This document shows positions 48,352 to 59,004 of a DNA stretch of 64,000 bases, piece after piece. A program made the translations under genes and the position numbers. The DNA is from Ustulina deusta (Eukaryota; Ascomycota; Sordariomycetes; Xylariales; Xylariaceae), in assembly GCA_023159155.1 (NCBI GenBank), contig JAJNNX010000008.1, positions 868,001-932,000 of the forward strand, given 5' to 3'. The notes under the pieces were generated by a model. The model searched no databases. It was not told where the DNA came from and saw only the letters and a program-made list of their open reading frames with translations. How positions within the stretch are numbered: the first letter of the stretch is position 1; every line of letters begins with the position of its first letter.

Positions 48352-49569
48352 ATGAATCCTGAGTAGTACGTATCATCGCCGACTCTGGGCTGCCTAAGCT
48401 GCCCTGAATCGTCCCCGACGATGGCTTCAATTACTGACTGGCGCCGATAGAGTCTACCCCTCGTTCGACCCCTCGTCCCTCGTTTGCTCTTGCTTGCGCT
48501 ACCTAAGATGCACCTCTGCGGTCTTGTCTACGATCTTCCTCTTCTCCTTCTCCTCCTCCATCTCCTCTTCAACCAGCCTTCGTCATCCTGCTTCCACTTC
48601 TGCCTGCGCCTACCACCGTCTTCTGTGTATCAGCATCAACATCGACCACCATGTCTTCTCAAGACCTTTATATCCCCGGCCTGGAGCACTACAACAATCC
48701 AGACAAGCTCAAGGAGGTCCTGGGTCGGGAGTGTAAGCTGATGCCGCGCTTCGACAGATACGACTACCTTTTCAAGCTTCTCCTCATCGGAGATTCCGGT
48801 GTTGGAAAGTCTTGCCTGCTCCTTCGTTTCGCGGATGACACCTACACGGAATCCTATATTTCCACAATCGGTGTAGACTTCGTACGTCATGCCGCCTTCC
48901 CCCCCGCCTCACCCACGAACGCGACCCATGCTGATGTGCTCATAGAAAATCCGAACCATTGAGCTTGACGGCAAGACAGTGAAGCTGCAAATCGTAAGCT
49001 ATTCATGCGCATCATGCATCACATCTTGTAGTTAACACTAGACTTCTATTAGTGGGATACCGCCGGCCAAGAGCGCTTCCGAACCATCACATCGTCCTAC
49101 TACCGCGGTGCCCACGGTATTTGCGTCGTCTACGATGTCACCGACATGGACAGCTTCAACAACGTAAAGCAGTGGCTTCAAGAGATTGACCGCTATGCCA
49201 CTGAAGGTGTTAACAAGCTCCTGGTGGGCAACAAGAGCGATATGTCTGACAAGAAGGTGGTTGAGTACACTGTCGCTAAGGTATGATGGCATGCATACGC
49301 ACATCTCATTTTTCCTGCATGAATGTTGGAAGCGTTTTGTTCCAAGCCAGCTGAGCTAACACATCCCCTAGGAGTTCGCTGACAGCCTCGGAATTCCGTT
49401 CCTGGAAACTTCAGCTAAGAACGCCTCCAACGTTGAGCAGGCTTTCTTGACCATGGCCCGACAAATCAAGGAGCGCCAGGGCTCGCAGGCAACCGCCAAC
49501 ACCAAGCCTGGTGTACAGGTTGGCCCTGGTCACAACGTTGCCAACCCGTCCAGCGGCGGCTGCTGCTAA
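48352..49569 (+). CDS. YPT1: Rab1-type small GTPase YPT1
   Basis: Exons 48352-48362, 48758-48881, 48946-48993, 49053-49280 and 49372-49569 give 202 residues (yeast Ypt1: 206). The first exon is 11 nt (MNP plus two bases of E); joining to 48758 yields the canonical [23 protein letters not shown]-loop G15-DSGVGKS-22, effector loop [20 protein letters not shown] 62-68, NKSD 121-124 and ETSAK near 149 are all intact. The C-terminus GGCC is the double-cysteine geranylgeranylation site. YPT1 controls ER-to-Golgi transport and autophagosome formation. The 395-nt first intron contains an in-frame open extension beginning at 48651, so a longer alternative N-terminus is formally possible. Confidence 0.97.
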
Positions 49570-52500
49570 GCCCGAGCTCTTTTTTCATGATACCCTCTCG
49601 CACAAGATGTCCCCAACATCCATTTGAACTTTCCTGGAACGGACTAGCAACACAAATATGCCGGTAGCCGGGATGGCAAATGCGGGATGCACGTGTGTTC
49701 TGTCACTTTGGCTGCGAATAACTACGGATAACTTCGACTACGGATAGATGAATTGATCGATCGATTTGGATCACCATCCCAAGTTCGGGCTCGTTCTATC
49801 GAATTGTCGCTCGATTTATCTGCTTCATTCCTAGCATGTGTGAGATGGATTCATGAGATACTCGAGAGTCGTCACTTCCTCAAATTCAACCTTCGTCACC
49901 TAATGCCTGATCATAATCCCGGATAAAGAATTTGTTTGTTTTAGATTTGCCGGTAAATATAGGACTACTCATGCCGGGCATTTGTATGCGTGGGGATGGT
50001 TCCTATTGCGCACCACTTCTAGTGGTCTGGGGATTGGCGATTAGTGGTGATGAACTGGGGATTTCAAATAGCCACCTCACATTGCCCTCGCGACATGTGT
50101 TCTCGCTCGTTTATTGTCTGGAATTGGCATGCTTTGCAATAGGGACGTCTTAATAAATGAATTGCATACACCTACTCGTTCATATCATGTCGTGTGTCCC
50201 TTTGTATGATTCGCGTAGGCAATTTATACTATTTACACGATCTACAGCCTACCTAGTATGATGCATTCAGACACTCTTAGTAGAAAGATTTTTTCTACAT
50301 ATGTGTGCCCTTGAACTGACTGAAAATAGGCATATATATCTACATGGCCAGTGGCTTCGATGATATTGTCGCCTAGTAGGTAGAGCGGGCATCTAACGGG
50401 TACCTCTAGGGAGGTATGTACATAAGTACCAACTCTTCCTACAGCCTCCCTAGCAACTCTTTACCAGGATGGTACTCAAGCATGTATGTACATACTGTCA
50501 CAAGGCACACTACATAACAGAGAGTTCCGTATATAATGGCGATTAGTCCACGACGGTGCTTTAGAGAGCTTCGCGCAATAAAGAGTTGCAATTACATAGT
50601 ATTCACTATTCCAGCCGTAACAGCGACGCCGATATTGGCGGCCTCGGTACTGAGACCCTAGATTCATGCACGAGTTGCCGCTAAAGCTTCGTTCAAAGTA
50701 CCAGTAACTCTTAGTGTCATTTCATTTTTCTTTTTGTTATTTGAAATTACTCTCGTATTCAGACGCCGCAAGCCTCGCAAAGACCCCTTATAATACATTT
50801 GCAACGGCCTTTTGCAGGACGAGTTGCCATGTAGATATGGCTCAAGAATGGTGTGATCCAAGGGAGTCTCCTGCCTGTCACAGGACCTCCCAACCAAGCC
50901 CAATAAGCCCATGGACAAGCTACCGAGACATGTTGAAAACCTCATAGCTCCGATATAAGCTGCCAGATACCAAGAATTTCAGTTAACCTATTTAAAAATT
51001 ACGGGATATGGGCAGGTAAACAGGGTTTGACGATCCGCTGGAATATTAAACAAGTTACGTTAAAGTTGCTGCCGGACATATTTCTTGCATTTTGGCCAGC
51101 ACCAAGTTTGTAGCCTTATCTCAGTATCCTTGGTGTTCTAGCTGGTATTAGCCATGTAGCACAAGGGACAAATCATATAGTGATAAAAACCCACGCGATT
51201 TCTTTGGTTTCAAACCAAATCGACCGTGCTAGTACACTTACCGGTTTTGGGCTGGCCTTCGCGGCCACCGCTACGCTACGTTCCCACGTGCTGAGAAGCA
51301 GCTAGCTAGTCAGGATCGTTGTCGGCGTATCTTCCAAGATATTATCCGGGGGGCGGGGTGCCTCGCCCCCGACGTAACGGCCTAGGTTATTCTAAAAGAC
51401 GTCTTAGACATATCCTCCTACTTGAGCGTAAGAAAGCCCAGCTTACACACGGCGTTGTATAAGCGTTGGGAGTACTGGATGATGCCCCGGGTGTGGCGAA
51501 CTATCTGAAATTCGTTGAGTTTGAGCACTAAATAAAACATCAGGAGAACCAACGCACGCTGTCAACTTTCCTTATGTCAGGGACTAGGGTCACTGGAGGA
51601 TAGAAGCTACCCTTTGGGTCTGTACTATAGGATATATCTATATAAAGGACTGACTTCCCCCCAAAATACTGGGAGGAAGGAGGTCAGGAATCAATGATAT
51701 TGAGCCCTTACCTATCCACTTCTATCTAATAGTGACCTACCTCTGACTTACCTTCACTCTGGGATATCCACCCCTAACACCTTGCTTCCGCTATTAATAT
51801 ATTTCTCTCCGATGACAGTGGTCCAAAAATAGTTGGCAGCAGAACCAAAGAAGTAGGAAATATAGAAAGGCAGACGATAGAACGAGAGTAAAATGGCAAG
51901 ATGGTAAATACCAATACTATTCTCAGAGCCAGACAGCTACCCCAAACCCGTAGTCTAAAACCTAACAAAGGGGACGTTAAAGATAATACGAAAGCTGAAT
52001 TGACAGCGTTTATATACTTCATATTCGAACTTTGAGCGATATTGGCGATGCTAGTATATCTCTCTGTGAAAATGACTTTAAACATGCTTTCCCTCCTCGC
52101 CCTGCTTCTTAGAAACACACCGTTTCGAGTTAGTAAGTGCCGGACACCACCGCCAAGTATCCTTACCCTCCCCCTCTACACCCTTTCCTTATCTATATCT
52201 CTATTTCATATAAATAGCTTTGTCTCCATTCGGAACTCTTTCGTATCGGCTGTCGAAGATAAAACCGGTATTGTCAAAGGTATGCTGAGTTTATTAGGAA
52301 GGTAGTTGCGGTCTCAGCTCTTGTGTAGCGTCAATAAGGGGAAGGGTGCATAATATAGAACGCTCCGTCTTGTAGCTTTTCAGCCTCGTGCCCCTCGTGC
52401 TTCGATGGGTTCAAAAGCACCTCTTTGCCTTTTACAAGCACGTAATCCTGCTTGGCTGTGTCTCAACCCACGAAAGCCATATCAATAAACTACTGCCGTT

Positions 52501-52711
52501 GCACTACTAGTTAATCACTGATATAACACGTTTGAAGGGTTTGGAATTATCAAGACACTGAATAAAAAAATAGATAGACATACGACAGTAGATCCAAAAC
52601 CTAAGCTAAGTGTATGTAGAACTTTGAGAACCAAACTTCACTGAAACAGCGCTTCGTTCCTCCCCAGAATCAAACCTTTCCATTTTGACAGGTACCGAAG
52701 GACAGTGATCT
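49570..52711. other. AT-rich intergenic region
   Basis: About 3.1 kb without a supported gene. The part from about 50940 to 52620 is AT-rich with scattered stops in all frames and looks like decayed repeat DNA. Inside it are a 17-nt near-perfect palindrome at 51203-51219 (TTTGGTTT-C-AAACCAAA) and a GC-rich hairpin at 51349-51370 (7-bp stem GGGGGCG/CGCCCCC, 8-nt loop). No transposase or reverse-transcriptase relic could be read. Confidence 0.45.
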
Positions 52712-53371
52712 ATGATGGGCTATGAAGAGGTCAATCAGTCTGAGGAGTCGCTTCTGCCTCGTGAAGGGCCGAGGTCGAAGTGGCAGATCAAGTCGTCATC
52801 ACGGGGGAGAAGGGCATGGCTCTTGACTGGATTCAACATCGCTCTTTTCCTTACCTCAGTCTTGTTGCTCGTGGAGCAGCAAATATAGCTTGGTGATGAA
52901 GCCATCGAGTACTTGGCTACGTGAGAGTACCAAATACTGTTAGTATACGACCCGCCTCCTTTCATCTATTATTGTATCCAACAGGGATAATCACCATGTC
53001 CAAGAGACTAACAGCATCCTGCTTGTCCGCTATAGGGAACAGAGCTGGAGAAGCAGCTCAAGAAGTATGAAATGCAGATGAACAGTACCCTCTTCGCGCC
53101 GCCTCGCCCCTCGAAATATCGTAACACGATCAAGCCCTCCAAAGAGGTCGACGATGCATGGGGGGCACTTGAATGGGTCCAGACATTCCTTATCACCGGA
53201 GGAAGACATCATTGCAATCGGCAAAGACCCGAGGGCGTGCAAGAGGTCCCGATGGAGGACGAGTATTATAGGCTCTATGGCCGGAAAAGGTGGATGTGGA
53301 GCATGGACAGGCACATGAGCATTTGGGAAAAGGTTGGGGACACTAACAACGCTGTTGAAAGTCTAGTCTGA
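52712..53371 (+). pseudogene. Broken UstYa-like (DUF3328) gene
   Basis: From ATG 52712 there are 58 codons with a cytosolic tail and one transmembrane helix (AWLLTGFNIALFLTSVLLLV), the usual DUF3328 N-terminus, ending at TAG 52886-52888. A second piece, 53042-53371, reads ELEKQLKKYEMQMNSTLFAP then PSKEVDDAWGALEW, the family's conserved NxTLFxPP...PSxEVDxAW region. The following signature IIAIGKDPRA lies in another frame (53208-53235), while VPMEDEYYRLYG returns to the first, so two compensating indels are likely. The HxxHC catalytic-type motifs expected further on are not seen. Intact relatives are type-II membrane oxidases/cyclases in ustiloxin- and cyclochlorotine-type peptide pathways. I see no precursor peptide gene or biosynthetic partners here. 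Exon joining between the two pieces is unresolved. Confidence 0.55.
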
Positions 53372-53936
53372 ACATATCATTGACGAGCCGGTGCAGAATA
53401 AATTGGTCTGCCTCCATGCACTCTTCCTAGACTTTACCAACAAGAAAAGCCTTGTCTAGTATGCGATTATCAAAGATGTGTGTCGCTCTATTATTAGTAT
53501 GATCTGAAGTTTTCATGAGTGTTGATGATGTTTCATGGTGATCCTGTCATACTTGATATGGGGCACAGGTTTTGTCTCGCGAAAAGTTGGTGAAATATTA
53601 AATTGCTACGGCGTAAAACGTTCAGTAACAATCGAGGATCTATGATACCACGGTTTTCTATAGCTGTATGAAATTATACAGTCATCTCCCCGTTGTATCG
53701 TGGGCGAATGTATTCTGGTTGACCCCTTGGGAAAAGGGGGCTTCGTAATCTTTGATAAAGCATCTTTTGAACATAAGTCAATGCGTTATAAGTAAACGAG
53801 CTAGGAGCAAGAGTAACCGTAGGCGATTAGGAATGTAAGAATAAATAGCAAATCTCTGCATTAGAATAACTGAGATGCGTATAGTATAGCTAGAAGGCTA
53901 AATGAAAGCATTAATAAGAAAGAAGCGTCTTACAAA
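53372..53936. other. Intergenic region
   Basis: AT-rich, no supported gene. The missing C-terminal half of the DUF3328-like gene was looked for here and not found. Confidence 0.5.
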
Positions 53937-56140
53937 CTTTCGTGGTCCCACGCGAATAACCAGAGAAAGAAAAATATAAAACCTGGTAATGAGAAAACCA
54001 ATATATACGCGAACATCTTTAGACGGGACTTCTTTTCCCTTGCGATAATACCCCAGAACTGGTCGCGAGGCTGCTCTATTGATTTTACATCGAGACGTTT
54101 TGAGGAATTCTATCGACCGCATCCTGGGCACCACAGGGACATAGAGCAGTGGCTGCGCACGTGGTGATTTTCTTATGAAATCTATCGTAGAATCCATGAG
54201 CGGAAATTGGAGGCTGCGTGTCCATTGGCTTGGGTTTGTAGTAGTAGTAGTCCGGATTTGTAGAAAGGGGGATTTCCTTTTCAAGCTCGGCGAAGCGGCC
54301 AGGTGAGTACGTTACAAACTATTACGATGATGTCAACAATGCTTTGGTAAAACAGGCTGAAGTTAAGATAGGGAGGTGTAGTTGAACTTACCTTATAGAA
54401 CTCGCAATGTGAGAATATATTTAGCCCAAACCACGCCCCGAGCCAACCTTTGTTTTTTAAGTATAGTCTTCTCATTTCATGAAGAAACGTGTCGTTACAT
54501 GTATCAACTGACCTTATTTCGCTGCGATACAAATTTTGTGGTTCTAATAAACTCCCTGAGCTTGTCATGAAGTAGATACAACGGTTCTCGGTATTCTGGG
54601 CTATAGGAATGATTGCTGGATTTGAATTGAGGGTGTTGAGATTTCCGAGAGTTATGCTTACTGAACGAGGCGTCGAAATCCTTGTATTTGCTTGATGTGG
54701 CAAAGGATTCCCCGAAATTCCAGGCGATAACTGAGAACTAGAAGCAGCCTGCGGACTGGTCTGTGTAAAGCTAGAGTTAGGTGCCAGTGTTGGCGTCGTG
54801 GGGAGCATCCGGATCTTGATGATTCTCGAGCTAGCGGCTCCGGCAGCTGCTCGGAACGTATTTCTCCACAGATCTGTTACCAAATTCAGACTTGTAAAAT
54901 TTTAGATGTCTCAGGCTGTTTACACATGTCCAATGTAGCCAGGCATGAGCTGGTAGCAGGGACTGTTGTGTTTGGGCCAATGGCCACCAACTCCACCCAT
55001 CTCCTGAGACTCTATCAATGCAACCCTTCAACATATCGAACCAACTTTTATGATTATGAAAAGATATGTCGATATGACTAGGCTTCGAATAGATCAGTTC
55101 TGATACAGTCTCTTCCAATCCGAACAAGGAGCTTGACTTGATCGTTCTCGCCCTCTCTAATTGTCCTAACCATTCAACTTGCGACTCAAACGTCCAGTGA
55201 AATAACATATGTAGATTTCTGAGCGATTTAAGTATAAGTGTTTGGAACCATCTTGTTGATTGTCCACGTAACATTAGATATTACCGGGTCCGTATTGTCG
55301 CGGTCGGCACCGCTTGCTGCTGCTATGTCCGATCCCCATTCATCGGGCACATTCTGACTCTCCTGCCGTGACAATGGCAATACCAAAAGCGGATTTTGAG
55401 TAGAATAGATCAGAGATCGCACTATTGGTTGTGTATTGTTGTTGAGGAATCTGCAAACATCCTCGTAATCTGTACCTGAGCTCTCTAGCAAGAGATCTCT
55501 TGCCAGCCATTTTACGAAAAGACGAAGATTCCTTCGAAATAAGCTGGACTTGATAAATTCATGAGAGGTCGTGGGCTGAGAGAGGCGATCTATGCTGATG
55601 TTGTCATAAACCAAACGTACAAAGCTTGATGCTACTTCAGATAGTCCAAGTTCGTTGGCCAACTGCCAAGTGGTAGTTGTGGGAATGCCAATTTTGAGTG
55701 ATGATTGAAGTGAACTAAGATTAGAGGCAACATTTCGGCCAAGCAATTGACTACTATGACCGCGTCTTTGCCTAGCGCTGCCTTCAGGCGCCGATACAAA
55801 TGTATCTATTACAATGTTAGCCCGACAATTTAATAAACATGAAACTCACTTCTGTATCATCGTGATCACTATAGCTGCCTTCCATGATGGAGTTTTCGTC
55901 GTCACCAAAAAAATATCTTTTTAACTTGCTACGTCGGCCGTGGTCTGCCGGTTCATCTGCAGAACAATCATCACAAATTTGATGGCCGCAACCTATGCAC
56001 GTAGCTTCCAATTCAGAGCCAGCATAGTCAAACTCGTTTGTCTCACCACACGCACAACACGTAATTTCGTACTCTGCGAAAGAAATAAAAGCTTCAAAGT
56101 TTTCAAGATCAAGAGGAGGTGTTCTGTCATCAGCCATCAA
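53937..56140 (-). pseudogene. Zinc-binding/membrane protein of a fungal-specific family, frame disrupted
   Basis: Minus-strand gene starting at ATG 56140. The N-terminus has a zinc-binding pattern (CCACGETNEFDYAG, TCIGCGHQICDDC). Recognisable coding blocks are 56140-55870, 55805 to about 55285, about 55250-54926, 54873-54392 and from 54285. The C-terminal domain belongs to a family widespread in filamentous fungi: FLHEMRRLYLKNKGWLGAWF, IFSHCEFYK, DYYYYKPKPMDTQPPIS, then FWGIIAREKKSRLK and a hydrophobic helix. Two breaks are seen. Near 55250-55285 the reading frame changes without a credible intron, and at about 54105 RIPQNVSM stops at 54085 whereas a one-base shift in an A-run restores KRLDVKSIEQPRDQFWG up to a stop at 53937. 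The C-terminus also looks shorter than usual. Function unknown; could be sequencing error rather than decay. Confidence 0.6.
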
Positions 56141-56732
56141 GATGTATGCTGCTTGGATTTATCTGTTGTGAATAGTGTTGATCCGGAACGCCGATAAGGA
56201 ACACAACTTGGCTTCAGAGATCACTACGAAATTAATGAATGTAGGGTATTAAAGGCCACTTGTCTTGTAAGTCAGAGTGGAGGTTGGGTGTTGGGGCCCA
56301 GACGGTTTATATATGCTGTGGCACGTGATGGCACGTACCCCAGCCTCCTGATTTTGATGCGAATGTGGTGATGATGAAAGGGCGGCGAGCATTGGGTGTG
56401 AGTGGGATGTCTCCCTGTATTAGGCCCTTGATATTGGTCACCTTTGAGACGTTTCATTGAATGATGATTCTTCATTGATCTGAAATTCTGAAGTATCCGT
56501 TGTTTCTCGTCATTCCACCTTCGTCCGCTTATTGCTGACCCTCTACGTTGTCCTCCACCTGGTAATTCCATCCGTGCACCACGACCGTGCGTATTCGCCG
56601 ATCAAGTAATATTTTTGGCGTCAAGCAACTCTGTGTGTGTTACACTATTAGAGTTACATTCGCTCTTGACCGTCAAAGTCGGCAGCGACGTCGTTCTGGC
56701 GCAACAGTGTGAGCGCCTAATAACATGCCTCC
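56141..56732. other. Intergenic region
   Basis: 592 bp between the end of the coiled-coil GTPase gene and the start of the zinc/membrane gene, both on the minus strand. A 99-codon minus-strand open frame (56272-56571, starting MELPGGGQRRGSAISG) has partly coding-like composition but no recognisable domain; an upstream exon cannot be excluded. Confidence 0.4.
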
Positions 56733-58531
56733 TCATTGAATGCAGCACAGTAATCCTTGGAAATTTGTTAGTGACTTGAAGCTTAACTCCAAATGGCCAC
56801 ATACCGGCGGTGATGCAAGTACCGACTACAGAGCATTAGCCACATCGTGTAGACCAGAGAGAATATAGAGAGAAGCCTTAATTACCAAGTGCGAGTCCTC
56901 CCGTGGCGAGGCTCTGAAACAGAGGTCCTTTCCATTCGTGCTTCACCTTCTCCGTGGTATTTAGTTTTGACTCAGTCTCGAGTCTCAACTTTTCAACCTC
57001 CAATCTCAATCTATCCAGTTCATCGTCTCTTGTCCTGTCGCACTCCCTGGTGTCCTCTCGTGTGGGATGCTGCTGTCGACTGACTTCCTGTGGCTACGTA
57101 AGCTGATGTCTTTCGTGTGGGATGGTGGTTTGTACTGTCATCGCCAGCCTTGAGCTGGCTTGAAGCTCCTGTGCATTGGTCTCTTTCTCCAAAGCTTTTC
57201 CTTGTTCCCCGAGCTGGCGGGTGCGGTATTCGAGTACCTTAAGGCGATAGTCCTCTTCCCTTTGTCTCAGCGATTCTTTCCATTCATTTTCCATGGCTAA
57301 AACTCGATCAAGAAATTGCCGCTCTTGTTTGCTGTGAATCTCGATCAAGGATAGTCGCATCGCTTCAAGTGCCCGGTTGTTCTCTGTGAGCATCCTCTGA
57401 ATATCCTCCAGATTACGGGCATCACGTAGTGCATGTGTTGATGCATGTAGCTGAGTTTCACCACGGTCATGATGCGGTAGGTTTGATGGAGAAATGCTCA
57501 ATTGTTCCAAATCCCTCTCGTAAGACTTTTCATGTTCTCGAATATATTTTTCGAGCACCTTTCCTGCTGATGTCTCTTTGAGGGTCATGTTCAGGTCAAC
57601 CATCTCGTGTTGAATCTGTAGTGTGACTTGAGTGTCTTTCCACAGCTTGACCATCCTGGCGAGAATATCCTTTGCTGATGTGCGCCTTTCTGACAACGTT
57701 TGGCATCGATCATGGCGGACAATTTGACAGCCTTTTCCTATCATATCACGCAGATAGATGTCCCGTAATTCCTGCTCTCTGCTACGTTGTTTAGCAAGCT
57801 CAATTTCAGAATGATCACAATCCCACATTGTAGTGACCACTGCAACATTTTCAAACGCGTCTTCACCACAAAGAGCTCTCATCATCTCAAGATTGCGTCT
57901 AGTCGAGGACCCAATTCGCGTATCGGAAATGCGGTGAAGGTAAAGAATACCATTGACCGATATATTGTTGGCGTACGATACGGAGAGGTAATGTGCCACC
58001 GCCGTAAGTACTTCAACATCTTCTTGATTCGTGTCCTTCAGCTATGGCTTAGAAACGTTTGTCGACATACTATCTGCAAGGAGATAAGAGCTGGGATATA
58101 GACCACTTACATCGAAGCCTGGAGTATCGATCAGATACACATCGCGGCCATGTAGCTCTTCGCGAAAAATGGCGATAGAGTTCGTGCCTGTGCGAGTGTT
58201 AGCTATGTTGCCTAAATTTATTGTATTCTTAACTAACATGACTCTAGATCGTGCCCGATCTTGGCATCCTCTCGCCCTGTGCAGTCGGCAATGAATGAAC
58301 TCTTGCCTGACCCCGTCATTCCTATAGCGATTTAGACCACAGCATCTTTTCTGGGATAATCTCACCAGAACGCACCCATGACAAGGAAAAAAACCGAATC
58401 TGGTCTATAATTCTTCTTAGTCAACAAGCACAGTGGAAGGGCAGTGTCGGGCTGTGGGTTGCGTACTTCGGCGGCCGAGCCCCAACGAAAGCCATGAAAT
58501 TGGCAGCCTCGACTTCAAAGATGCCCGACAT
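56733..58531 (-). CDS. AIG1-like GTPase with coiled coil and hydrophobic C-terminal tail
   Basis: Minus-strand gene. Supported exons: 58531-58467 (start MSGIFEVEAANFMAF), a P-loop exon ending at 58238 (GMTGSGKSSFIADC), 58197-58111 (VYLIDTPGFD), 58035-57136, 57093-56886, 56825-56805 and 56755-56733. The G domain has P-loop, DTPGFD (G3) and VVTTMWD (G4-like), then GKGCQIVRHD. A long coiled coil follows (residues from QERQFLDRVLAMENEW on). A 42-nt in-frame intron (57094-57135) must be removed to avoid a TAG; the last tiny exons give the hydrophobic end GLALVGTCITAGLLCCIQ, a likely membrane tail. The join before the P-loop is unresolved: IAIGMTGSGK is preceded by an in-frame TAA at 58332, while a 44-nt intron (58322-58365) would avoid it. 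It is a paralog of, and divergent to, the gene at 59005. Role unknown. Confidence 0.68.
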
Positions 58532-59004
58532 TGTGGCGATCCAATCTCCAAACAGTCGACCTGTATTCGAAGAAGACGTACATCGACGTCCAGGGGAGAA
58601 ACGTCGATGTAGCAGACTGTTGCGCGACTAGGGTTTTCTCATGCATAGAGTCGAGTGTGGACAGATAAAGTCGGCATGCATCTTCGGTAGGGGGCGGTTA
58701 CTGTAACGTCACCACCCAGCCACTTTTCTTGCCAATCGGGTGAGAGAATGCAATGCTGAATCTCAAACCCCGCCTTCGCTGCCGCGTCGAAAGGCGTACC
58801 TCGCGATCTTTAGGCAACACCTGTACAGAATCTCGAGCAGAAATCTCGCATTGCACAATTCAGACTCGGTTAAAACCGTCTCTTCTCTTTCATCTGACCT
58901 CGCCTTCTACTAAGACATCGCAAATAGTCTCGACTAGACTCGACACAGGTGTTAGTGATATTAAACGATAAACTACACGCGGCGCCGCGGAGCTTCAGAG
59001 CGAG
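58532..59004. promoter_or_regulatory. Shared promoter of the divergent GTPase pair
   Basis: 473 bp between the two start codons. A short imperfect inverted segment ACGTCGATGT/ACATCGACGT occurs at about 58577-58612. No separate gene is supported; the 72-codon open frame at 58753-58971 lacks features. Confidence 0.5.

Noticed and set aside
51203..51370. Palindrome and GC hairpin as transposon termini
   Set aside because: No matching partner repeat, target-site duplication or coding relic was found nearby, so an element cannot be defined.
53898..54284. 128-codon minus-strand open frame
   Set aside because: Out of frame with the conserved ELEKEIPLSTNPDYYYY and FWGIIAREKK blocks, which are the real coding frames.
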